Part shown: in pieces, positions 1 through 8,202 of the stretch
Layout: the number at the start of each line of letters is the position of its first letter
Numbering within the stretch: the stretch's first letter is position 1
Source of the DNA: Arenicellales bacterium
GTDB lineage: Bacteria > Pseudomonadota > Gammaproteobacteria > Arenicellales > JAJDZL01
Length of the DNA: 64,000 nucleotides
Assembly (NCBI GenBank): GCA_958295885.1
Contig: OY282380.1
Coordinates: forward strand, 3,961,070-4,025,069
Reading direction: 5' to 3'
The notes under the pieces: model-generated
Told to the model about the DNA's origin: nothing
Seen by the model: only the letters and a program-made list of their open reading frames with translations
Database searches by the model: none
Made by a program: the position numbers and the translations under genes

Positions 1-659
1 AAAGTGAAAAATTCAGAATGTACTTGACCAACAACTGGCGCATCTTGAAACCAAAATATTCCCACAGCAGTGCCGATAAGCAGTGCTGCAAGCATGTTGG
101 GAATAAATTTGGCTAATTTTCTAGGCCAAGCCAGTATGATGACTAAAGTCAAAATCCCAATAACAAGTGCGTCAATGTTGATGTTTCGCAGCATGTTCGG
201 CAACAACGGTACTACATCCGCCGGCCCTTTCGATCCAGCCGAATGACCTAGAATCGGCAATATGTTGATCGCAATTAGGATTACGCCGATGCCAGACATA
301 AAACCCGTAATTACAGAGTGTGGCGTATAGGCGATGAAACGGCCTATCCGAATTAATCCAAATATGATCTGAAAAACGCCAGCAAGCAAAACAGTGGCAA
401 ACGCAGATGCAAGAGAATCGGCATTTACAGCAACAATGACTGCCATAGCAACGGTCATCGGGGCTGACGGGCCGGCAACCACTGTTCGAGAACTGCCAAA
501 CAGCGCGGCGCAGACTCCAACCGACACAGCACTGTAAAGACCAGCCAAGGGACCTAATCCCGAAGCGATTCCAAACGCCAAAGCCGCCGGGTAGACGACC
601 GCGGCCGTGGTTATTCCGCCTAGAACATCGCTGTGAATATCGGAAAGTGAAATTTTCAT
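1..659 (-). CDS. SulP family inorganic anion permease, N-terminal part
   Basis: Translating the minus strand from the ATG at 659 gives an uninterrupted frame that runs off the left edge, so only about 219 N-terminal residues are seen. It opens MKISLSDIHSDVLGGITTA and continues with YPAALAFGIASGLGPLAGLY and the glycine/alanine-rich segment SSRTVVAGPSAPMTVAMA, the hallmark first-helices signature of SulP (SLC26-like) sulfate, bicarbonate or other anion transporters. At least five hydrophobic helices follow. SulP proteins are inner-membrane anion:cation symporters or exchangers, many with a C-terminal STAS domain that would lie outside the window. The substrate cannot be told from this part. The start is chosen because SulP proteins normally begin a few residues before the D-x-x-x-G motif. 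It is separated by 283 bp from the catabolic operon and is probably unrelated to it. Confidence 0.85.
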   Translation of the reverse strand, partial: MKISLSDIHSDVLGGITTAAVVYPAALAFGIASGLGPLAGLYSAVSVGVCAALFGSSRTVVAGPSAPMTVAMAVIVAVNADSLASAFATVLLAGVFQIIFGLIRIGRFIAYTPHSVITGFMSGIGVILIAINILPILGHSAGSKGPADVVPLLPNMLRNINIDALVIGILTLVIILAWPRKLAKFIPNMLAALLIGTAVGIFWFQDAPVVGQVHSEFFT

Positions 660-942
660 TAGCAAGATTCGGGATTTTTTAGGTAGTATCTTGCAAGTGT
701 ATCATTTCATAATATTGTTGTGGTTCACCAATAGTATTTTATTCAATTGGATAAAGCCAGTGAAATTTGATTGATATGTTTCTGCTGAATCGCAAAGTCT
801 GTCGAGCTCGTTTGAAATAAAACCAAAAACATATGAATTCACCGGACCGGGTTCGATTTTCATTTTCAAATGCAGCACTGATTCCTGATGACAAATTATT
901 CGAGTTTCCAGGGGGAGAGATTTCAGGAACCAACGCCTTGGT

Positions 943-3009
943 TCAATTCAGCTGACGAAGCAGAACATCAACCGCTAAGACACCCTGCCCTTTCTCATAG
1001 ACGAATAACGGATTAATCTCAATTTCAGTCATCTCGCTCTCGAATTCAGTAAACCGATCAGCCAAAATCCTCAATGTTTCAACAACAGCGTTCAAGTCGC
1101 CTGCAGAATGGCGGTAGCCGCGCAATATCTGGCCAATTCTGATCTGGTCAAATGCCCGGTCGAAATCTGATTCATCAAAGGGTGCAAACAGAATGACAGA
1201 ATCCTCAATTAATTCAGCGAACATGCCTCCGGTGCCAATCACCATCATGTGCCCAAACAACGGATCATGTCGCAAACCAATCAAAAGCTCGAGAAAGGGT
1301 TGAGCAGCCATTTTTTCGATAAGGATGCGACTGCTTAATTTTTTCAGTTTCTCAAGCGCACAGACCAGCTCAGAATCGGATTGAATATTGAGGAATACGC
1401 CTCCGATGTCGCTTTTATGAACATAGCTGGAAGATGAAGCCTTGGCGACTACAGGATAACCCAGTTCGTTGGCAGCTCGTTTTGCATCGGCAGCCAGCTC
1501 ATCTAACTTCGAACTCGACACCTCGCGGCCTTCCACCACGGATAATCCAATTTCCCTTAATTTCTGTTTGCCCTCGTGTTCGCGGAGCGTGATGGTCCCA
1601 TTCTGATTTTCCCGTAAACAACGAAGTGGTGAGATTTGATTGATTGTGCTGCGTGTCTGAGCAAATTTCGCAGTTTCCGAAATAGCGAGAATGCATTCTT
1701 CAAGCCCAAGCATCGGAGCAATGCCCTGTGAAGCGAAACGGTCCTGAATTTCAATCGAAAGATTTTCATGCAGCGTCGAAACAACGGCGACCCGCGCTTG
1801 AGTTTGTTTTTTCGCAGCAATGATCGCTTGAATTGCGTCTTCCCACTCGCGAGTGTCACAAATGCCTTCCGTAGGTATATCCAATACTTTTACAGTCACC
1901 GCCTGTTCACCCGAAAATACCGCTTGGAAACATTCCTTTTGTGCTGCCTGATTTCCCCAAATGTAGGTATGGTAGTCAAGTGGATTGGAAATTTTGACCT
2001 TGTTTCCCAGCACCTGATGGAGGGTTGCGTACTGAACGTCGTTAAATTTGGGAAGGATCAGCTCATGCTGTTCTGCAAGATCGGCTACCAGAGCGGCTTC
2101 ACCACCTGAACAGCTGATCGATGCCATTGTGCGCTCGCGCCTAGTGGAAAGAATTGAGACGAATTTCAAAGTTTCCAGCAGTTGCGGTATGCTGGATGTT
2201 TGAATCATTCCAAACTTCTGAAAAAAAGCCGCATTCGTTTCCTTGCTGCCTGACATCGAATTGGAATGACTCAGAGTGACGGCTGCGCCTCGCTCCGAAC
2301 CCCCTCCGACCAGTACGACAATTGGCAGATTTCTATTCATTGCTGCAAGCGCCGCTTCCGACAATGCACTGGCATTAGAAATTCCTTCCAGGTAAAGACC
2401 AATGGCCGTAATATTTGGGTTCTCAAGCATCGCGTAGACATAATCATGGGTTTTCAATCCCGCCATATTCCCGGTTGAGATGAGGTATGCGACCGGAACT
2501 CCTCGTCGCTGCATTGAAAGACTGACGGTAATGTTGCCGCTCTGACTGACGATGGCGACCCCTCTCTCACAGCGCTGTCCTCCGTGCTCGTCCGGCCACA
2601 GAGCAACACCATCCTGGAAATTCAAGACACCGTAGCAGTTCGGGCCGATTAACGGCATGTCACCCATCACTTCCTGAAGTTTTCTTTCAAGTTCCGGTCC
2701 GTCACCTCGTACCTCAGCAAATCCAGACGCGTAACAGACTGCGCCGCCCGCTCCCATGGATGCGAGACGTTCCACTGCTTTGACCGTCTGTTTGTTCGGG
2801 ATGGCGACAAACGCCGCGTCGGGAACTGCCGGCAGATCTTCGACGGATGAAAAACAAGTTCTCGATTCCATCATCCGACGTTTTGGATTGACCGGCCAAA
2901 TTTCTCCGCGAAAACCAAACCGGTCACACTGATTGATGCAGCGTCTAGCCTGTTCTCCACCGAGTACGGCGATACTCTTGGGACGAAATAACCGTTGTAG
3001 TCTGTTCAA
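943..3009 (-). CDS. NDP-forming acyl-CoA synthetase (acetate--CoA ligase family)
   Basis: 688 aa single-chain enzyme of the ADP/GDP-forming acyl-CoA synthetase family, which interconverts acyl-CoA + NDP + Pi with acid + CoA + NTP. An N-terminal CoA-binding domain (about residues 8-130, starting PKSIAVLGG) is followed by the succinyl-CoA-ligase-like flavodoxin domain (about 145-290). The latter carries LSHSNSMSGS, where His248 matches the phosphohistidine of the family. The C-terminal third (about 470-688) is an ATP-grasp domain with YPVVAKASSSSYVHKSDIGG. It is the last gene of a seven-gene minus-strand operon, 23 bp after the dehydrogenase gene. In this setting it could release free acid from the acyl-CoA product while conserving energy as NTP, or activate the imported substrate. 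Family assignment is firm; substrate and direction are inferred. Confidence 0.9.
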   Translation of the reverse strand: MNRLQRLFRPKSIAVLGGEQARRCINQCDRFGFRGEIWPVNPKRRMMESRTCFSSVEDLPAVPDAAFVAIPNKQTVKAVERLASMGAGGAVCYASGFAEVRGDGPELERKLQEVMGDMPLIGPNCYGVLNFQDGVALWPDEHGGQRCERGVAIVSQSGNITVSLSMQRRGVPVAYLISTGNMAGLKTHDYVYAMLENPNITAIGLYLEGISNASALSEAALAAMNRNLPIVVLVGGGSERGAAVTLSHSNSMSGSKETNAAFFQKFGMIQTSSIPQLLETLKFVSILSTRRERTMASISCSGGEAALVADLAEQHELILPKFNDVQYATLHQVLGNKVKISNPLDYHTYIWGNQAAQKECFQAVFSGEQAVTVKVLDIPTEGICDTREWEDAIQAIIAAKKQTQARVAVVSTLHENLSIEIQDRFASQGIAPMLGLEECILAISETAKFAQTRSTINQISPLRCLRENQNGTITLREHEGKQKLREIGLSVVEGREVSSSKLDELAADAKRAANELGYPVVAKASSSSYVHKSDIGGVFLNIQSDSELVCALEKLKKLSSRILIEKMAAQPFLELLIGLRHDPLFGHMMVIGTGGMFAELIEDSVILFAPFDESDFDRAFDQIRIGQILRGYRHSAGDLNAVVETLRILADRFTEFESEMTEIEINPLFVYEKGQGVLAVDVLLRQLN

Positions 3010-3032
3010 GCTTGATTGAGATCAGAAAAAAT

Positions 3033-4001
3033 TCAAACGGACCGAAAACGCGTGTTTCCAGCGGAAAACTGATATTTCTGCAATACGTCTAATATTTCGA
3101 TCAAGCAATTGTCACGAAGACGTTCCAGTTCGCGAATTGATCGTTCACCGGCCTGCTCTCGAGTTCCATCCACCATTCGATCAATCAATGCTGGTGTCAG
3201 CTCCGGCGCGGTCAGATGGGTCCAAGGCAATTTCAATGCCGGTCCAAACTGTTCGAGCATGTGTTTCATGCCTTGTTCCCCTCCGGCCAGGTGAAAGGTC
3301 AAACACACCCCCATGATCGCCCATCGCAATCCGGGACCAAATACAATCGCATCATCGATGTCCTTCGTCGATGCAACGCCATCTTTTACCAAATGCAATG
3401 CTTCTCTCCATACAGCTTCTTGAATTCGGTCAGAAATGTACCCGTCAATTTCTTTTTGAACCATTAACGGATACATCCCGATTGATTCGTAGAATTGCGC
3501 AGCAAGCTCGACACTGGATGGATTGGTCTGACTGCCACTGACAATTTCAACCAGGGGAAGAATGTAGACTGGGTTGAAGGGATGTCCGATTAAAAAACGT
3601 TCAGGATGCCGGGTGCCTGCCTGAATCTCCGAAGGCAAAAGACCCGACGAACTCGATGCTATGATTACCTCTGAATCTGCATGACCGTCAATTTCACGTA
3701 TCAGAGCACGCTTGATGTCTAAATTATCGGGTGCGGACTCCTGAATGAAATCGCTTTTTTCAGCAACTTCCGCGACACTGTCGACAAACACTACTTCGGC
3801 TGCCTGCGTTCGATCAAAACCAAGCCTGTCAAGCGCAGGCCATGCATTCTCCAAGTGTCGGCTGAGCAAATTTTCGCCATCGGGAGAAGGGTCGTAGGCG
3901 ATTACTTTGAACTGGCGGGCTGTGCAGCGCGCCGCCCAGCCTGAGCCGATGAGACCTGTCCCTATAACACCAACCGTCTGAATGGATGAAGCCTTGTTCA
4001 C
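3033..4001 (-). CDS. 3-hydroxy acid dehydrogenase, L-carnitine dehydrogenase type
   Basis: 322 aa NAD-dependent dehydrogenase of the 3-hydroxyacyl-CoA dehydrogenase fold. The Rossmann motif GTGLIGSG sits at residues 14-21, the catalytic-site motif is GHPFNPVYILPLVE, and SSSSGLLPSE precedes it. Length and overall pattern (FIQESAPDNLD, VWREALHLVKDGVA, GLRWAIMG, LPWTHLTAPELT) agree much better with L-carnitine 3-dehydrogenases, as remembered from Pseudomonas, than with fatty-acid FadB-type enzymes. These oxidise a free 3-hydroxy acid to a 3-keto acid. It overlaps the upstream CaiB-family gene by 4 bp. A BKACE gene lies two genes further upstream; carnitine dehydrogenase plus BKACE is the known route dehydrocarnitine + acetyl-CoA to acetoacetate + betainyl-CoA. 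The true substrate may be carnitine or another 3-hydroxy acid. Confidence 0.85.
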   Translation of the reverse strand: MNKASSIQTVGVIGTGLIGSGWAARCTARQFKVIAYDPSPDGENLLSRHLENAWPALDRLGFDRTQAAEVVFVDSVAEVAEKSDFIQESAPDNLDIKRALIREIDGHADSEVIIASSSSGLLPSEIQAGTRHPERFLIGHPFNPVYILPLVEIVSGSQTNPSSVELAAQFYESIGMYPLMVQKEIDGYISDRIQEAVWREALHLVKDGVASTKDIDDAIVFGPGLRWAIMGVCLTFHLAGGEQGMKHMLEQFGPALKLPWTHLTAPELTPALIDRMVDGTREQAGERSIRELERLRDNCLIEILDVLQKYQFSAGNTRFRSV

Positions 4002-5134
4002 ACGTCTAAAATCTGGTTATGTTCGCCGAGCGACGGGACCTTTTTAGGAGACGGCGTCGATCTCTGAAGCTCGGGAACGATGGGCAGCGGCAGAGCATTG
4101 ACCAAACTGCCAGATTCCTTCTCGATCTTCTGATCAAATAATCCTCGTTCCAAATAATGTTGATCCTGCACCGCTTCTTCCAGTGTATTCGCTACAACTG
4201 CACAGGCATCCCGCTTCTCAAAGATTTTCCTCCATTGCGCTGAACTCTTCGCCTGAATGCGATCACTGACAGCGCGAATCGCTTCCCGTGGATGATGGTC
4301 TTCGTCAAGGCGACTGTGGTCCAGCTCAATGGCGTCGCAGAAATTCCCCCAAAAGCGATCTTCCAACGCAGCAACTGCAAGAAATCGATCATCCGACGTC
4401 CTGTAAACCTGATACCTCGGAGAGCCGCCCGTCAGCAGTCGACCTCCGTCATTGGCCCAAGAATTGGTTCCCCACCCCAGGCCAAGCGCCCAAAACATCA
4501 GTGGAAACAGGCAGTCGGTCATCGACACATCAATGTAGCTGCCCTTTTCTGTCTGGTTTCGCTGCTGCAGCGCCAATAGAATATTCATCACCGCGGGATA
4601 GGACCCCGCCGCAAGGTCCGCGGCAAGCAGCGGAGGGATTGCAGGACAGCCGGCTCGCGTTTCACCGATCGTCAGCATTCCGGCATCTGCAACATAATTC
4701 AGATCGTGCGCAGCAATCGACGATTTGGGACCATGTTGACCAAATCCAGTAATAGAGCAGTAAATTAAACCGGGATTTGACGCTTTCAAATTTTCGTACG
4801 CCAATCCAAGTTTTTTCATAACGCCCGGCCTGAACTGTTCAATAACGATGTCGGACCTGCTGATGAGGTTTTTGATTTTAATTACGTCATCCTGATTTTT
4901 CAAATCAGCGACTACGCTTCGTTTTCCAGCATTTAGAATGGAAAAGGTTACGCCACCATCACCGAACGCCTTTTCATAAATGCGCATTTCGTCACCAAAT
5001 CCCGGTCGTTCAACCTTGATCACTTCAGCACCCGCGCTTGCAAGCATCAATGTCGCGAGGGGACCAGGCGCGAGGGTCGTAAAGTCTACAACGACGATTC
5101 CATTCAGAGGGGACGAACTTGAATCATACATCAA
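3998..5134 (-). CDS. CaiB/BaiF family protein: CoA-transferase or 2-methylacyl-CoA racemase
   Basis: 378 aa member of the class III CoA-transferase superfamily. It opens with PLNGIVVVDFTTLAPGPLATLMLASAGAEVIKVE, the usual N-terminal fold, and has the shared catalytic Asp at residue 173 (LLAADLAAGSY). It also carries AHDLNY with His143, exactly 30 residues before Asp173. Alpha-methylacyl-CoA racemases use a His/Asp pair with this spacing, while formyl-CoA transferases lack the His. The sequence therefore leans toward the racemase branch, although the automatic call would be CoA-transferase. It lies 3 bp after the GST gene and overlaps the dehydrogenase gene by 4 bp, so it is translated with the pathway genes. 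Either CoA exchange between pathway acids or epimerisation of an acyl-CoA would fit. Confidence 0.85.
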   Translation of the reverse strand: MMYDSSSSPLNGIVVVDFTTLAPGPLATLMLASAGAEVIKVERPGFGDEMRIYEKAFGDGGVTFSILNAGKRSVVADLKNQDDVIKIKNLISRSDIVIEQFRPGVMKKLGLAYENLKASNPGLIYCSITGFGQHGPKSSIAAHDLNYVADAGMLTIGETRAGCPAIPPLLAADLAAGSYPAVMNILLALQQRNQTEKGSYIDVSMTDCLFPLMFWALGLGWGTNSWANDGGRLLTGGSPRYQVYRTSDDRFLAVAALEDRFWGNFCDAIELDHSRLDEDHHPREAIRAVSDRIQAKSSAQWRKIFEKRDACAVVANTLEEAVQDQHYLERGLFDQKIEKESGSLVNALPLPIVPELQRSTPSPKKVPSLGEHNQILDV

Positions 5135-5137
5135 AAT

Positions 5138-5854
5138 TTAATTCCCAGCTCTCGCTTTTCGCAGAGTTTCCGCGTCCTGTCCGAACAGAATTTTCTTTTC
5201 TTCTTCACTCATGCCACCTTGACCTGAATTTACTTCCTTCGCCAGTTCATACGCCCGCAAAGTAGCAGGTTTGTAACGGATCTGAGTAAACCACCGATGC
5301 AGATTGGGAAATTGTTCGATATGCTGAAGTTGACGTTTGTGGGGAACAATCCATGGATAACATGCCATGTCTGCGATTGAGTAGTCACCACAGATATACT
5401 CTTTGTCTTTCAGCTGATGGTCCAAAACCATATAGAGTCGGGAAACTTCGCCTACGTAACGCTTGATTGCATACGGAATTTCTTCATTCAGGTAAGTCAC
5501 AAAATGATGGTTCTGCCCGCCCATCGGGCCCAGGTTCGCCATCTGCCAGAACAGCCACTGCAGAACGTCTGCTCTGCCGTGAATTTCATCGGGTATGAAT
5601 TGACCGTGCTTGTCCGCAACATACAGCATCATCGCTCCTGATTCGAACAGCGATACGGCCTCGCGGCTGCCGTCTGGGTCATGATCAACCAGCGCAGGAA
5701 TTCGGTTGTTCGGCGAAATGCGCAGAAAATCCGGTTTGAACTGCTCGCCTTTCCCGATGTTTACCGGAATGATCTTATAGTCAGCTCCGATTTCCTCAAG
5801 CAGCATCGTCAGCTTATGCCCGTTTGGCGTAGTCCAGTAATGCAGGTCATACAT
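5138..5854 (-). CDS. Glutathione S-transferase family protein (YfcG/YghU-like)
   Basis: 238 aa protein with an N-terminal thioredoxin-like GST domain (YDLHYWTTPNGHKLTMLLEE, then the cis-proline motif NNRIPALVD and glutathione-gamma-glutamyl-binding FESGAMMLYVA). An alpha-helical C-terminal domain runs from about residue 90 and contains YSIADMACYPWI, the conserved N-capping segment. TTPNGHK at residues 8-14, with an Asn rather than a catalytic Ser or Cys, is typical of the YfcG/YghU (Nu-class) enzymes that act as disulfide-bond reductases with glutathione. It is embedded in the catabolic operon, 30 bp after BKACE and 3 bp before the CaiB-family gene. Its role there is unknown; thiol exchange or handling of a reactive intermediate is possible. 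Confidence 0.85.
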   Translation of the reverse strand: MYDLHYWTTPNGHKLTMLLEEIGADYKIIPVNIGKGEQFKPDFLRISPNNRIPALVDHDPDGSREAVSLFESGAMMLYVADKHGQFIPDEIHGRADVLQWLFWQMANLGPMGGQNHHFVTYLNEEIPYAIKRYVGEVSRLYMVLDHQLKDKEYICGDYSIADMACYPWIVPHKRQLQHIEQFPNLHRWFTQIRYKPATLRAYELAKEVNSGQGGMSEEEKKILFGQDAETLRKARAGN

Positions 5855-5884
5855 TGTGCTTCTCCTAATTTTGATTTCGTCAGT

Positions 5885-6718
5885 TTACGCTGCGTTTCGC
5901 AGCTTCAGAATTTTTCGAGCCTGATCGGGAGCCGCGGGATATCGATGATGCCGACCTGCAATGTCTACGATTTTTTGAACCAGTTCGGCGTTGCTCTGCG
6001 CGAGTCGATATCGGTCAAACTTGATATTGTCTTCGAGTCCAGTTCGGCAGTGACCTCCGAGTTCCAGACACCACTGATTCACAATGAACTGATGTCTGCC
6101 GACTCCAGCTGCAGTCCAGGTCGCACCAGGCAGCAGTTCTTCCAGCTCGGAAATCAGAAAATCAAGCAACTGACGTCGAGCCGGCAATGCGTTGGGTATG
6201 CCCATCACGAACTGTACATGCGCAGGCGCAGCGAGCAACCCTCGTTTCACCAGGGATACTGCGTTATAGAGCATCGCAACATCGAAAATCTCAACTTCGG
6301 GCTTGACATCGAACTTGAGCATTTCGGATGCCAGTTCGTCAATAAAAGAAGGTGGATTCTCATAGATGGAAGTTGGAAAATTAACAGAACCGGTCGCCAG
6401 TGAAGCCATGTCGGGGCGCAGGCTCAGCATGGCGCCGCGTTCGGCCAAACTTCGGCCGCGGCCACCAGTTGAAAACTGAACAATCATGCCAGGACAGTAT
6501 TTTCTTACGCCTTCCTGGACCTGTCTGAATTTTTCAGGGTCGGAACCCGGTGACTGATCTTCGTTGCGAACGTGAATATGAACTAATGACGCTCCCGCTT
6601 CATAAGCTTCATGCGTTGATTCGACCTGTTCGGAAGGAGTGACCGGAACCGCCGGATTGTCCTCCTTTTTTGGAACCGCGCCAGTGATTGCGACTGTGAT
6701 GATACAAGGCCTCGACAT
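5885..6718 (-). CDS. Beta-keto acid cleavage enzyme (BKACE, DUF849)
   Basis: 277 aa, the normal length for BKACE enzymes, which cleave a beta-keto acid with acetyl-CoA into acetoacetate and a new acyl-CoA. The two metal-binding histidines are seen in VHIHVR (His47, His49). Other family blocks are the N-terminal TVAITGAVP, QFSTGGRGRSL, PDMASLATGSVNFP, the EVEIFD strand, and the GIPNALPA and TWTAAGVGRHQF segments. The neighbouring carnitine-dehydrogenase-like gene would supply its beta-keto substrate. Together these two are the signature of carnitine-type degradation, in which the substrate is dehydrocarnitine, but BKACEs are a large family with several substrate groups and I cannot assign the group by eye. 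It is 25 bp after the carboxyltransferase gene and in the same operon. Confidence 0.92.
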   Translation of the reverse strand: MSRPCIITVAITGAVPKKEDNPAVPVTPSEQVESTHEAYEAGASLVHIHVRNEDQSPGSDPEKFRQVQEGVRKYCPGMIVQFSTGGRGRSLAERGAMLSLRPDMASLATGSVNFPTSIYENPPSFIDELASEMLKFDVKPEVEIFDVAMLYNAVSLVKRGLLAAPAHVQFVMGIPNALPARRQLLDFLISELEELLPGATWTAAGVGRHQFIVNQWCLELGGHCRTGLEDNIKFDRYRLAQSNAELVQKIVDIAGRHHRYPAAPDQARKILKLRNAA

Positions 6719-6743
6719 TTTTAATACTCCCGATAATTTCGAT

Positions 6744-8198
6744 TTAGGCGGAACTGCTGTTCAGACTGAATGCTCGTATCGACTTGCGACCGGCAAGTTC
6801 TTTAATTAAAGTGATGAGAGGCGTACTGCCCAAAGTCGAAGTGTCAAGCCGAATCGGTCCAGCCTCCTTCAGCGCTGAATACTCTCTGTCTGCGTAAAAC
6901 GCAGCCAGCAGCAAATCATCGTCTGATGCAAATGGACCCCGAGTTCGTCGCAACTTTTCCAGAGCCAAGGGAACATGGGCGCCTGGCCGATCTTCAATCG
7001 GTTCTTCGCCGCGTGCAATCTTGTCATACAGATTGGATTCAATCTCGCCAACGACTCTGCCATATCCTCCACGTACATACAGGCGCACTTCATCTGGAAC
7101 CGTGTCATACCGCTGCTTGCCCTGGTCCTTCCCCATTACATTCAGCACCGATTGTGTAATGATATATTGAGCGAACGGGCTGACGACTATGGGATACCCC
7201 AAATCGGCTCGAACGTGACCCGCTTCTTCCAGAATGTCTTCCAGCCGATCTTCAAGACCGACTGTGCTCAACTGGTACTTCAGATTGGATATCATGCCTC
7301 CCGGCACTTGGTGGTGATAGTGAAATTCGTCGTATTCCGCAATCTCGCCGACTGGCTTCTTCTCAATCTTTGCCAAATACGCGAGTTTATCTGCAGCCAG
7401 CTCCACAGATTCGAGGTCAACATTCACTTGATATCCTCTACGGCGGCAGTTCCTCACAAACTGTTCAGTGGGCGGATGAGATGCACCGTTTGCCAAAGTC
7501 GAGGTGGCGGTATGCACAACGTCGACGCCGTAATCGACTGCCAAAAGTGCGGCGTAAGGCGCCAAACCCGATAAACAGTGTGAATGGAGCTGAAGTGGAA
7601 GCTCGCCGATTGCATTCTTTAGCGCAGGGACTAAAGTCGGAACTCGGTCGGGACGCAGCAGACCACTTGGATCTTTGATGTAAATGCCGTCTACGCCCAG
7701 TCGGACCAGTTCCTTCGCTCTGGCCGCATAATATTCATCGGTGTGAACCGGGCTCTCTGTATAGACGATGCCGCCGATGGTGTGCAGTCCATGTTCCTTC
7801 GCCGCTTGAACCGGAATTTCAAGATTGCGAATGTCGTTGATTGCATCATACGGTGTGTGATAACGCATTCCATTCGCGGCAAAACGCTGTGCGGCCAGTT
7901 CCACTACATCATCGGCAAAAAATTCAAAAGTAAACAGACTCTGACCGCGGGTATGGATGATCAGAGGCGTCTCCCTGACCCAGCTTCGAAGAATTCGCAT
8001 TCGCTCCCATGGGTCTTCTTTCAGGTATCGTACGCAGACATCAAAAACTGCTCCACCCACTAAATCAATGGCTTCGAAGCCTGCTCGGTCGTATATCGGT
8101 GCAAGATCTTTCATCATCGCCGTGGTCATGCGCGTTGCCCACAAGCATTGATGTGCGTCTCGCAGTGTGAGATCAATAATATTGACAGTTCGAGTCAT
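6744..8198 (-). CDS. Biotin-dependent carboxyltransferase subunit (PycB/OadA/5S type) without biotin domain
   Basis: 484 aa TIM-barrel carboxyltransferase related to pyruvate carboxylase subunit B, oxaloacetate decarboxylase alpha and transcarboxylase 5S. Visible are the metal-site motif LTLRDAHQ (residues 10-17), the carboxylatable lysine motif YIKDPSG with Lys175, and the metal ligands HSH (205-207). The C-terminal part is the PYC/OADA conserved domain (VPGGMISNLKYQ). PycB and OadA chains often continue into a lysine-biotin domain with EAMKM; this protein stops at about 484 residues without one, so it needs a separate carrier, presumably the one encoded at 9773-10258. The loop equivalent to TSQP of pyruvate carboxylase reads ASHP, nearer the OadA form (GHP), so the keto acid substrate is uncertain. 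It starts 4 bp after the biotin carboxylase gene. Confidence 0.88.
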   Translation of the reverse strand: MTRTVNIIDLTLRDAHQCLWATRMTTAMMKDLAPIYDRAGFEAIDLVGGAVFDVCVRYLKEDPWERMRILRSWVRETPLIIHTRGQSLFTFEFFADDVVELAAQRFAANGMRYHTPYDAINDIRNLEIPVQAAKEHGLHTIGGIVYTESPVHTDEYYAARAKELVRLGVDGIYIKDPSGLLRPDRVPTLVPALKNAIGELPLQLHSHCLSGLAPYAALLAVDYGVDVVHTATSTLANGASHPPTEQFVRNCRRRGYQVNVDLESVELAADKLAYLAKIEKKPVGEIAEYDEFHYHHQVPGGMISNLKYQLSTVGLEDRLEDILEEAGHVRADLGYPIVVSPFAQYIITQSVLNVMGKDQGKQRYDTVPDEVRLYVRGGYGRVVGEIESNLYDKIARGEEPIEDRPGAHVPLALEKLRRTRGPFASDDDLLLAAFYADREYSALKEAGPIRLDTSTLGSTPLITLIKELAGRKSIRAFSLNSSSA

Positions 8199-8202
8199 CT
8201 GT

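Noticed and set aside
739..933. 64-codon open frame between the SulP and acyl-CoA synthetase genes
   Set aside because: No ribosome-binding site, no motif, and low-complexity composition; treated as non-coding.
5681..6403. 240-codon plus-strand frame opposite the GST and BKACE genes
   Set aside because: It is antisense to two well-supported enzymes and its translation has no family features.
6975..7574. 199-codon plus-strand frame opposite the carboxyltransferase gene
   Set aside because: Antisense shadow of a conserved gene; not supported by any motif.
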